A stretch of 5,243 nucleotides of DNA, from positions 1 through 5,243 of the forward strand of contig PSRF01000175.1 of NCBI GenBank assembly GCA_003175865.1, read 5' to 3'. Below are positions 1 through 5,243 of this stretch, one piece after another. Position numbers and translations under genes: made by a program. Each line of letters begins with the position of its first letter. The stretch's first letter is position 1. Below the pieces are notes generated by a model. That model was given only the letters and a program-made list of their open reading frames with translations, searched no databases and was not told where the DNA came from. The stretch is from Blastocatellia bacterium (GTDB lineage: Bacteria > Acidobacteriota > Blastocatellia > Pyrinomonadales > Pyrinomonadaceae).

Positions 1-1425
1 CGCAGTCGTTTTGGCGAAGGAACTCACAAGACGTTTTCGTGGCTGACTGGTCCAAGCCAATTGATGTTTGGATCAGTACGACTCTTCGCTCTCTCGAGTT
101 TTATGTCGATCGCGCTGGGGATTCCCGTCGAATACCTGGTGATCATCTGTGGGTTGGTCGTGTTGGCTTACACAGTCCTCGGTGGGTACTGGGCGGTTTG
201 CTTCACAGACATGTTCCAGTTCATGTTTCTCTTTCCGATCGCTTGCGTCTTGATGGTCTTGTCCCTATCAAATGTCGGTGGGCTTAGCAGCTTCGTGGCC
301 CAGGCTCCGCATGGTTACTTCAACCCACTAACAGGTGAATACGGTTGGTTATTTCTAATCGTTTATACAATTTCACAAACCACTGGCTACAACAACTTCG
401 GCAATGCCCAACGTTACTTTTGCGCAGACACAGAACAATCTGCAAAGAGAATCGCAGTCCTGTGCATGGTGTTGTTTACTATCGGAAGCGTCATTTTCTA
501 TTTGCCTCCGCTTGTCGCCCGGGTTGCTTTACCATCGCTCGGAACTACTGCAAACGGTCTGAAGCAACCTTCCGAAGCTGCATATATTGCAATGGGTTTG
601 CGCGTGTTGCCGCCCGGGATGATTGGTGTGCTGCTCGCTGCAATGTTGGCGTCGTCAATGGCGTCATTGTCCGCACATAACCACATCATCACAGGCATCT
701 TCGCGAAAGATATCTATCAGGGTTACCTGCGCCGTGATGCTTCCGATCGCCATATGCTAACTGCAAGTCGCATCACATCACTTGGTGTCGGTCTCATCAT
801 GATTTGTGTCGCGTTGTTATTTGCACAAGGCGCGACTGGCATTTTCACCCTCCTCTTTATTCTTGAATCAATGTTCCTGATCCCGTTGGGTCTGCCACTG
901 CTCTATGGATTTCTCGTGAAAGGCGGACCCTGGTGGTCAGCTGTTTGCGCCTACGTTGTTGGCGCGATCACATCGCTATTCGTCAACTTCTATCTCAACC
1001 AATACCGAGGGATGGGCTTAAACGAGACATACCTGATCGGTATCCCCGCTATCACGACAACTATCGCGTTTTTCGTTCCGGTGTTGTTGATAAAACCTGC
1101 CGGTGAGTTTGCGAAACGTGTTGATGCATTCTTTCAAAAGCTAGCGACTCCCATAGACCCTGGAACGGAATTGGGCGCGAGTGGAGTCTCAGGACGCGGA
1201 CAGTTAGCCCTAGTTGGCAAGGTTACAACAGGAATGGGGTTGGCGTGTTTTCTACTCGTCGTGGCAAGTGCCGCCGGTCGAGATCGTTTGATTGTGGGGA
1301 TTTATGCACTTGTCACCACTCTTGTTGGGGTCGCGTTCATCGTTGCTGGGAGAGTACCGACTGAGTCAGACAGTGTTCGAGCAGAGTCACGTGTTGTTGA
1401 GCCAGTGTCAGTAATTGATAGATAA
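1..1425 (+). CDS. Sodium:solute symporter (SSS family), 5'-truncated by window edge
   Basis: The reading frame is open from base 1 to the TAA at 1423-1425, giving 474 visible residues; the true start lies upstream. The fragment is strongly hydrophobic with about ten likely membrane helices. It matches the sodium:solute symporter (SSS, LeuT-fold) pattern. A Y-T-V-L-G-G-Y-W-A-V...T-D-M-F-Q segment lies at fragment residues 57-73. A conserved N-x-Q-R-Y stretch follows the next helix. The segment L-A-S-S-M-A-S-L-S (about 216-224) leads into I-F-A-K-D-I-Y, as in the helix whose Ser residues help form the Na2 sodium site in characterised members. Two further helices follow a hydrophilic loop near residues 380-400. 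Family members are usually 500-600 residues, so about 100 are missing. It sits in the inner membrane and should import a small solute with Na+. The neighbours suggest a sugar or sugar derivative, which is inference. The stop codon lies inside an inverted repeat. Confidence 0.9.
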   Translation, partial: RSRFGEGTHKTFSWLTGPSQLMFGSVRLFALSSFMSIALGIPVEYLVIICGLVVLAYTVLGGYWAVCFTDMFQFMFLFPIACVLMVLSLSNVGGLSSFVAQAPHGYFNPLTGEYGWLFLIVYTISQTTGYNNFGNAQRYFCADTEQSAKRIAVLCMVLFTIGSVIFYLPPLVARVALPSLGTTANGLKQPSEAAYIAMGLRVLPPGMIGVLLAAMLASSMASLSAHNHIITGIFAKDIYQGYLRRDASDRHMLTASRITSLGVGLIMICVALLFAQGATGIFTLLFILESMFLIPLGLPLLYGFLVKGGPWWSAVCAYVVGAITSLFVNFYLNQYRGMGLNETYLIGIPAITTTIAFFVPVLLIKPAGEFAKRVDAFFQKLATPIDPGTELGASGVSGRGQLALVGKVTTGMGLACFLLVVASAAGRDRLIVGIYALVTTLVGVAFIVAGRVPTESDSVRAESRVVEPVSVIDR

Positions 1426-1500
1426 CTGCTCGTCGATGGGGTACGCGGCTTTACTGCCCTTTGCGGAAAGACTCTGGCTTTCCGAAACGTACGAGCAGTT
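1424..1500. repeat. 10-bp inverted repeat overlapping the symporter stop codon
   Basis: AACTGCTCGT at 1424-1433 is the exact reverse complement of ACGAGCAGTT at 1491-1500. The left arm begins with the last two bases of the symporter stop codon. The enclosed 57 bases contain the hairpin at 1464-1484, so the transcript end could fold into a stem carrying an inner stem-loop. A shorter pair, GTACG at 1441-1445 with CGTAC at 1488-1492, would compete with it. No T-run follows, so it does not look like a standard intrinsic terminator. A role at the 3' end of the symporter mRNA is inference. Confidence 0.55.
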
Positions 1501-1591
1501 GTAGCGGCTACGCCGCCGAGGCACAGCTTCAAGTCATTTTTGCAGCAGCGGAAACCCGGAGGGTTTCCGCAAAGGAGGGCGGCAAAGCCGC
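1445..1591. repeat. Palindrome-rich MITE/REP-like element, copy 1
   Basis: This block of about 147 bp has imperfect terminal inverted repeats of about 40 bp: 1445-1484 against the reverse complement of 1548-1591. The left arm starts with a degenerate GCGGCTTTACTGC. It then carries a hairpin at 1464-1484 (CGGAAAG/CTTTCCG, with one mismatch further in). The centre has GCGGC-TAC-GCCGC at 1504-1516. The right arm has a perfect 10-bp stem at 1548-1570 (GCGGAAACCC/GGGTTTCCGC, loop GGA) and GCGGC-AAA-GCCGC at 1579-1591. Similarity to the copy at 4877-5029 may extend left to about 1434 (CGAT...GGGG). There is no transposase gene inside, so any mobility would need a transposase in trans. The family name is unknown to me; the structure is seen directly. 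Confidence 0.8.
1571..1579 (+). promoter_or_regulatory. Shine-Dalgarno-like AAAGGAGGG inside element copy 1
   Basis: AAAGGAGGG lies between the last two hairpins of the right arm of element copy 1. It is the best ribosome-binding match upstream of the DUF4091 gene, but it sits 16 bases before the nearest in-frame candidate start (GTG at 1596) and far from the later ones at 1650 and 1674. It may be a fortuitous part of the repeat. If used, the repeat would supply the translation start of the downstream gene. Confidence 0.25.
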
Positions 1592-1673
1592 AGAAGTGCA
1601 TAAGAAGATTTGTAACAGAGACGGGCTGTCAATCACGTTCTTTGAGAATGTGAGCGTCAGGCAAAGTTGGTCC

Positions 1674-3440
1674 ATGGCACTGTTGTTAGTTATTTACTTT
1701 ATTTTTGCGCTGCCATCGGCTGCCTCGGTGCGCGCGATTTGGGCCGTTAATGATGGGGAAAAAATTGAGCGCGATGATGTGAACAATGCGAACAAGAACT
1801 CAAACTCCGCCTGGGATGGCAAGACGATCAAGATCTTTGGAGCACGCAACGAGATTATCGCGTTTCAAGTTATCGTAGAGGCTGACCAGAATGGAATCGC
1901 AAGACTCTCGGTTGCTTTGCCGGAACTGCGCCAATCAGGTGGAACTGGTGAGATTAGATACCTGGCACCTCAGCTCGATCCCACACTCTACGAAAAGCGG
2001 CCGATTGAGATTTTTTCCGTTAACTACATGAACGTAGAAACGGCATCTCATGCTCAATGGGTTTATCAGCCAGGATCCCCCGCAGCTCCGAAGGATCCTA
2101 CCGGTTGGAAACCGGTCCAGTTGGTTCCTGAGAATGCAACCGCGGGTCGTGGCGGGTTTCCGTTGAACGTGCCCGCCCGATTCAATCAGGCAGTCTGGAT
2201 CGAGATTTATACCGACCGCAGTTTGCCCGCAGGGATCTACACCGGAACAGTAACTGTTAGTGCGGATGGTAAGAAGCATACGATTCCCATTGAGTTAGGG
2301 CTTTTCGATTTCACTCTTCCTGATCAGAACAGTATGCAGGCAATGGTGTATTACGAGAGTCTGCAACCACAATTGTATCAAGGTAGGAATCTCGACGTTG
2401 AGTACCATCGCTTCGCACATCGTCAGCGCATTGAGTTGGTGCATGGCTACGATCAAGGTGAAGTTGAAACGTCACGGGCGCGATTTGACGGAACTGCCTT
2501 TTCCAGAGCTCAAGGATACGAAGGGCCCGGCGAGAATGTCGGAAATCAAATTATACCGCGCACGTTTTACGGGCCAGGAAAACTGTTCGATGACCGACAG
2601 AGTGCATGGCGGGAAGCCGACACCTGGGTAACCTTTCTTCAGCATAACTTTCCCAACGCACTAACGTTTCTGTATTTACCTGATGAACCTGGACCATCGC
2701 AGTACAAATACATTCGGCAACTCGCCGACAATATTCACTCCAATCCTGGCGTAGGAAAAACGCTTCCTACATTTGTAACAAAGCATTATGTAAAGGAGCT
2801 CGATGGCGCGATCGACATCTGGGACACTGGTCCACTTGGGTACGAAATCAAACGTGCCGAGGAAGAACGTCGTCGAGGACACAAGTATTGGATCTACAAC
2901 GGAGGCCGTCCAGCGGCAGGTGCGATCGTGATCGACACGCCGGCCACAGACGCACGCGCAACTATCTGGGCATGCTTCAAACACGGTGTTGATAATTACT
3001 TCTACTGGCAGGGAGTGCATTGGCAGCACAACCGACAAAAGGTAGGTGAACGGAAGCAAAACGTTTGGGCAAATCCAATTACATTCGATAATCGTGGTCA
3101 ACCAAATAAACCGATTAATGATCAGGGCTACATAAATGGCGATGGCGTCCTTATTTATCCAGGCGAAGACAAACTTCACCCGCAAGAAGATCGTGGAATA
3201 GCTGGACCGATCTCAACCGTTCAACTTGCGAACCTTCGTCGTGGTCTGCAGGACCACCAATATCTCACGCTCGCGAAAAAGTTGAAACTCGATTCTCTGG
3301 TTAACGAAGTTCTCCAATCAGTGGTCCCCCGTGTTTTTTCCGACTCAGGTCCGGCCATCGGTTTTTCCGAAGCTGGAAATGATTACGAACGTGCTCGCTA
3401 TAAACTCGCGCAGGCGATTGCGAAGCAGAGTGCGAAATAG
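1674..3440 (+). CDS. Exported DUF4091 / GH123-like glycoside hydrolase
   Basis: From the ATG at 1674 this encodes 588 residues, ending at TAG 3438-3440. Residues 1-18 form a hydrophobic signal peptide ending in an S-A-A-S type site, so export is likely. An N-terminal beta-sandwich is suggested by G-A-R-N-E-I-I-A-F-Q-V-I-V, N171-Q-A-V-W-I-E and P185-A-G-I-Y-T-G-T-V, closing with L210-F-D-F-T-L-P-D. The catalytic-barrel part has P-D337-E338-P. In GH123 an adjacent Asp-Glu pair performs substrate-assisted cleavage of N-acetylgalactosaminides. Later DUF4091 hallmarks are K404-Y-W-I-Y-N, Y-F-Y-W445, Y495-P-G and R523-G-L-Q-D-H-Q-Y-L. The fold assignment is good; the exact substrate is not known. 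The start is uncertain. ATG 1674 gives no basic n-region, whereas GTG 1650 adds an Arg, and GTG 1596 is also in frame. The frame stays open up to a TTG at 1461, but that stretch is repeat-element sequence. The stop is 81 bases before the beta-helix gene, so co-transcription is plausible. Confidence 0.85.
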   Translation: MALLLVIYFIFALPSAASVRAIWAVNDGEKIERDDVNNANKNSNSAWDGKTIKIFGARNEIIAFQVIVEADQNGIARLSVALPELRQSGGTGEIRYLAPQLDPTLYEKRPIEIFSVNYMNVETASHAQWVYQPGSPAAPKDPTGWKPVQLVPENATAGRGGFPLNVPARFNQAVWIEIYTDRSLPAGIYTGTVTVSADGKKHTIPIELGLFDFTLPDQNSMQAMVYYESLQPQLYQGRNLDVEYHRFAHRQRIELVHGYDQGEVETSRARFDGTAFSRAQGYEGPGENVGNQIIPRTFYGPGKLFDDRQSAWREADTWVTFLQHNFPNALTFLYLPDEPGPSQYKYIRQLADNIHSNPGVGKTLPTFVTKHYVKELDGAIDIWDTGPLGYEIKRAEEERRRGHKYWIYNGGRPAAGAIVIDTPATDARATIWACFKHGVDNYFYWQGVHWQHNRQKVGERKQNVWANPITFDNRGQPNKPINDQGYINGDGVLIYPGEDKLHPQEDRGIAGPISTVQLANLRRGLQDHQYLTLAKKLKLDSLVNEVLQSVVPRVFSDSGPAIGFSEAGNDYERARYKLAQAIAKQSAK

Positions 3441-3510
3441 TGGCGAGTAGGTTCGTCTGACTGATCTCGAAGCGCCTCGCTTAGGAAACAGCATTTGGCC
3501 CTCGCATAGA

Positions 3511-3516
3511 AGGGAG
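3511..3516 (+). promoter_or_regulatory. Ribosome binding site of the beta-helix gene
   Basis: AGGGAG, within GAAGGGAG, ends five bases before the ATG at 3522. It is the clearest ribosome binding site in the window and fixes the start of the downstream gene, in agreement with the signal peptide that follows directly. Confidence 0.75.
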
Positions 3517-3521
3517 ACTCC

Positions 3522-4820
3522 ATGAGACACCTCATAGTTATTTTGTTCCTGGTTGTTGTTTGCTGTAGCACAGCATATTCGATCACGTATCAAGTTGGTC
3601 CAACTCGGCCGTATACCAAATTGCAGGATGTTGCACCGCTGCTTAATCCGGGAGATATCGTCGAGGTCGACGGAAATGCGACGTATCCTGGTGACTTGAT
3701 CTTCACGAGAGCCGGTACCTCGGTAAACAAAATCACGATTCACGGTATCCGTGTAAACGGGTTGAGACCGGTGATTTCAGGTGGAACAAACACAGTAGAG
3801 TTTCGCTTGTCAGATCACTACGTATTTGAAGGCTTCGACGTTACTGGTGGTAGCTTTCGAGGGATTTATCATCACGCCGATGACATTAACTTGCGGGATT
3901 GTGTGGTCCATGATTGCCCGGCCCATGGGATCTTGGGAGCCGACACTGATTCAGGTTCACTGCTGATGGAGTACGTTGAAGTTTATCACTGCGGCAACGG
4001 CACAGGACAACATCCGGTTTATATGGCAACCGACGAATTTGCCCATCCTGGTTCTGTTTTCCGTATGCAGTACTGCTATCTGCACGATCAAAATGGTGGG
4101 AACAACATTAAGAGTCGAGCGGAACGCAACGAGATTTACTACAACTGGGTTTCTGGAGGTTTCTACGGTGAGATTGAGTTGATTGGTCCTGATCCGCATG
4201 GAAACAAGAACGTTTCAACGGATACAGCCCGAGAGGATTCGGATGTCGTTGGGAATGTCTTCCAACATGTTCCAACACAGGGAACGAGGATGGCTCGCGT
4301 TGGTGGTGATGGTACCGGTCATACCAATGGTCGGTATCGCTTTGTAAACAACACGTTCATCCTCCGCCAGGGTCAAACAAGTCCTGGCGTTGAGATCTTC
4401 GAAGGAATTGAAAGCCTGGAGATGCATAACAACGTGTTCTTCCGTGTTGGCGGTGCGCCAATCGACAAGGTTGTATTAGAGACACGTGTTAGGTGGGTTG
4501 CAGGACGTGTAAGTACAGGTACGAACAATTGGGTGCCGACTGGATCTGCATTGATTCCAACTGCGTGGACTGGGACATTGTTCGGAACGAACCCTGGCTT
4601 CACTGATATCAACACTTATGATGTGAGTCCCATTGCGAGTAGCCCCCTCGTTGACGCCGGCAATGGTGCTCCAACAAGCCCGCCGGGACATCCTTTTATC
4701 AATCCATTGTTCCCGCCGGCCTTTGTACCCCCATTACACACGGCTTTAGCGGTGGGAACAGCGCAGGCGCGACCTGTGTTTGGAGCGATTGACATCGGAG
4801 CATATGAGTACACGCCGTAA
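3522..4820 (+). CDS. Exported right-handed parallel beta-helix protein
   Basis: This encodes 432 residues. A signal peptide covers about residues 1-20: M-R-H, a hydrophobic core, then S-T-A-Y-S with likely cleavage after it. The double Cys is not a lipobox because no Gly, Ala or Ser precedes either Cys in a proper context. The mature start (Y-T-K-L-Q-D-V-A-P-L-L-N-P-G-D-I-V) is the usual entry to a pectate-lyase-like beta-helix. The body is rich in short strands with N-x-I-x-x-N turns. Notable blocks are G162-Q-H-P-V-Y167, N194-N-I-K-S-R199 and E217-I-E-L-I-G-P-D-P-H-G-N228. The C-terminus S-P-L-V-D-A-G...D-I-G-A-Y-E-Y is the ending common in secreted beta-helix proteins. Polysaccharide lyase or glycosidase activity is possible. 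Lys197-Ser198 recalls the Lys region of PL6 enzymes, but the matching Arg-His-Gly segment is not evident, so I make no enzyme call. It follows the DUF4091 gene by 81 bp and is probably in the same operon. Confidence 0.82.
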   Translation: MRHLIVILFLVVVCCSTAYSITYQVGPTRPYTKLQDVAPLLNPGDIVEVDGNATYPGDLIFTRAGTSVNKITIHGIRVNGLRPVISGGTNTVEFRLSDHYVFEGFDVTGGSFRGIYHHADDINLRDCVVHDCPAHGILGADTDSGSLLMEYVEVYHCGNGTGQHPVYMATDEFAHPGSVFRMQYCYLHDQNGGNNIKSRAERNEIYYNWVSGGFYGEIELIGPDPHGNKNVSTDTAREDSDVVGNVFQHVPTQGTRMARVGGDGTGHTNGRYRFVNNTFILRQGQTSPGVEIFEGIESLEMHNNVFFRVGGAPIDKVVLETRVRWVAGRVSTGTNNWVPTGSALIPTAWTGTLFGTNPGFTDINTYDVSPIASSPLVDAGNGAPTSPPGHPFINPLFPPAFVPPLHTALAVGTAQARPVFGAIDIGAYEYTP

Positions 4821-4830
4821 GCGTGTCCTT

Positions 4831-4880
4831 TATATATAGGGCTCTCGTATATATGGCTCTCGCGATATATGGGGCTATCG
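4831..4880. repeat. Three degenerate 15-18 bp AT-rich tandem units
   Basis: Ten bases after the beta-helix stop codon three units follow head to tail: TATATATAGGGCTCTCG (4831-4847), TATATATGGCTCTCG (4848-4862) and CGATATATGGGGCTATCG (4863-4880). Each has an alternating TA tract, then GG-rich sequence, then CTCTCG or CTATCG. The last unit runs directly into the end of element copy 2 and shares its ATCG. A similar but shortened motif (CGATGGGGTA) precedes element copy 1 at 1434-1443, so part of this unit may belong to the element family. Function is not apparent. Confidence 0.7.
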
Positions 4881-5029
4881 CGGCTTTGCCGCTTTCCTTG
4901 CGGAAAGCCTCCGGCTTTCCGTTAGCTTCTACTCGGATTCTGAGGCTCCGCCTCAGCGGCAGAGCCGCCGAAAATTTCTTCGTGCTCCGGAAAGGCATGG
5001 CCTTTCCGCAACGAAAGCAAAGCCGCGAT
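4877..5029. repeat. Palindrome-rich MITE/REP-like element, copy 2
   Basis: This block of about 153 bp is bounded by an exact 13-bp inverted repeat: ATCGCGGCTTTGC at 4877-4889 and GCAAAGCCGCGAT at 5017-5029. It extends imperfectly to about 42-45 bp at each end. Hairpins in order are: GCGGC-TTT-GCCGC (4880-4892); CGGAAAGCC/GGCTTTCCG around TCC (4901-4921); CTGAGGC/GCCTCAG around TCC (4940-4956); GCGGC-AGA-GCCGC (4956-4968, sharing one base with the previous); and CGGAAAGGC/GCCTTTCCG around ATG (4988-5008). All loops are three bases. The architecture matches copy 1 at 1445-1591. No transposase is encoded inside. An open frame of 92 codons crosses it but is a by-product of the palindromes. No T-run follows any hairpin, so terminator function is not supported. 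Confidence 0.83.
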
Positions 5030-5097
5030 GGTGAGATCGGCAAGGCTCCGGCAATTGTCGCGAGTGAAGAAATAGCTCGAAAAGCGACAGAACGTAA

Positions 5098-5243
5098 ATG
5101 AAGCTGGCTTTTTCAACTTTAGGTTGTCCGAATTGGGAGCTTGGGCAAGTAATTGAAACGGCGATACGCCTCGGGTATGCCGGCGTGGAATTGCGCGCAC
5201 TCGGCGGAAGTCTGGACTTACTTGGTCGACCTGAGTTCGCGCC
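5098..5243 (+). CDS. Sugar phosphate isomerase/epimerase (xylose isomerase-like TIM barrel), 3'-truncated by window edge
   Basis: An ATG at 5098 opens a frame that is still open at the window end, with 48 complete codons. The peptide begins M-K-L-A-F-S-T-L-G-C-P, continues W-E-L-G-Q-V-I-E-T-A, then G-Y-A-G-V-E-L-R and L-D-L-L-G-R-P-E-F. This is the usual N-terminus of the AP-endonuclease-2/xylose-isomerase-like TIM-barrel family annotated as sugar phosphate isomerase/epimerase: first beta strand, first helix, then the G-x-x-G-V-E-L-R strand. Members are usually about 250-300 residues, so most of the gene is outside. They are cytoplasmic and often metal-dependent, acting on sugars, inositols or related compounds. 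There is no good ribosome binding site just upstream. It starts 68 bases after element copy 2. Its neighbours suggest sugar catabolism; the substrate is unknown. Confidence 0.8.
   Translation, partial: MKLAFSTLGCPNWELGQVIETAIRLGYAGVELRALGGSLDLLGRPEFA

Noticed and set aside
1302..1601. Open frame of 99 codons on the - strand
   Set aside because: It is built from antisense symporter sequence plus element copy 1, with no family features.
2676..3185. Open frame of 169 codons on the - strand
   Set aside because: It lies fully antisense to the well-supported DUF4091 gene and shows no domain pattern of its own.
3470..3482. AAGCG-CCT-CGCTT small hairpin between the DUF4091 and beta-helix genes
   Set aside because: A 5-bp stem is short, no T-run follows, and it lacks the CGGAAA or GCGGC motifs of the element family; it could be chance.
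3345..3743. Open frame of 132 codons on the - strand
   Set aside because: It spans the end of the DUF4091 gene and the start of the beta-helix gene in antisense; both + strand genes have clear family features.
4901..4921. Hairpin as an intrinsic terminator for the beta-helix gene
   Set aside because: The stem is strong but no T-run follows it, and the same hairpin recurs several times within the repeat elements, so repeat identity explains it better.
1445..5029. CRISPR array
   Set aside because: There are no regularly spaced identical direct repeats with unique spacers; the repeats are nested palindromes in two separate blocks.
5056..5089. TGTCGC/GCGACA inverted repeat upstream of the isomerase gene
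   Set aside because: Six-base arms separated by 22 bases are expected by chance at this frequency; there is no further support for an operator.
4823..5101. Open frame of 92 codons on the + strand across element copy 2
   Set aside because: It consists almost entirely of the tandem units and palindromes, has no recognisable domain or ribosome site, and overlaps the start of the isomerase gene. Repeat-derived frames of this kind are also open on the other strand.
4922..5200. Open frame of 92 codons on the - strand
   Set aside because: It runs antisense through element copy 2 and the isomerase start, and its sequence is explained by the palindromes.

Overview
The window looks like bacterial chromosome of roughly 50% GC, by eye. 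It carries a carbohydrate-handling gene cluster with every gene on the + strand. The mix is a sodium:solute symporter, a secreted DUF4091/GH123-like glycosidase, a secreted parallel beta-helix protein and a sugar phosphate isomerase/epimerase. Such sets are common in glycan-degrading Verrucomicrobiota, Planctomycetota and Acidobacteriota. I favour one of these phyla with low confidence; nothing in the window fixes the taxonomy.

Layout. Positions 1-1425 hold the C-terminal three-quarters or so of a sodium:solute symporter whose 5' end lies outside the window. Positions 1426 to about 1673 are intergenic and hold a palindrome-rich element of about 147 bp (1445-1591). Positions 1674-3440 encode an exported DUF4091/GH123-like protein with an adjacent Asp-Glu pair. 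After 81 bp comes 3522-4820, an exported right-handed beta-helix protein with a clear ribosome binding site. Positions 4821-5097 are intergenic, with three degenerate tandem AT-rich units (4831-4880) running into a second palindrome-rich element of about 153 bp (4877-5029). At 5098 a sugar phosphate isomerase/epimerase begins and runs off the window end; only 48 complete codons are visible.

How the genes may work together (inference). The two exported proteins could act on a carbohydrate outside the cytoplasm, the symporter could import a product, and the isomerase-type enzyme could process it inside. The substrate cannot be read from the sequence.

The most notable non-coding signal is the pair of related elements around the glycosidase/beta-helix gene pair. 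Each has imperfect terminal inverted repeats of about 40 bp. Each arm contains a hairpin of the CGGAAA...TTTCCG type and a GCGGC/GCCGC-type end, the latter in full or as a half-site, and a GCGGC-NNN-GCCGC hairpin sits in the middle. Most hairpins close on three-base loops, and the stems differ by paired, compensatory changes. This looks like a MITE/REP-like family; I cannot match it to a named one from memory.
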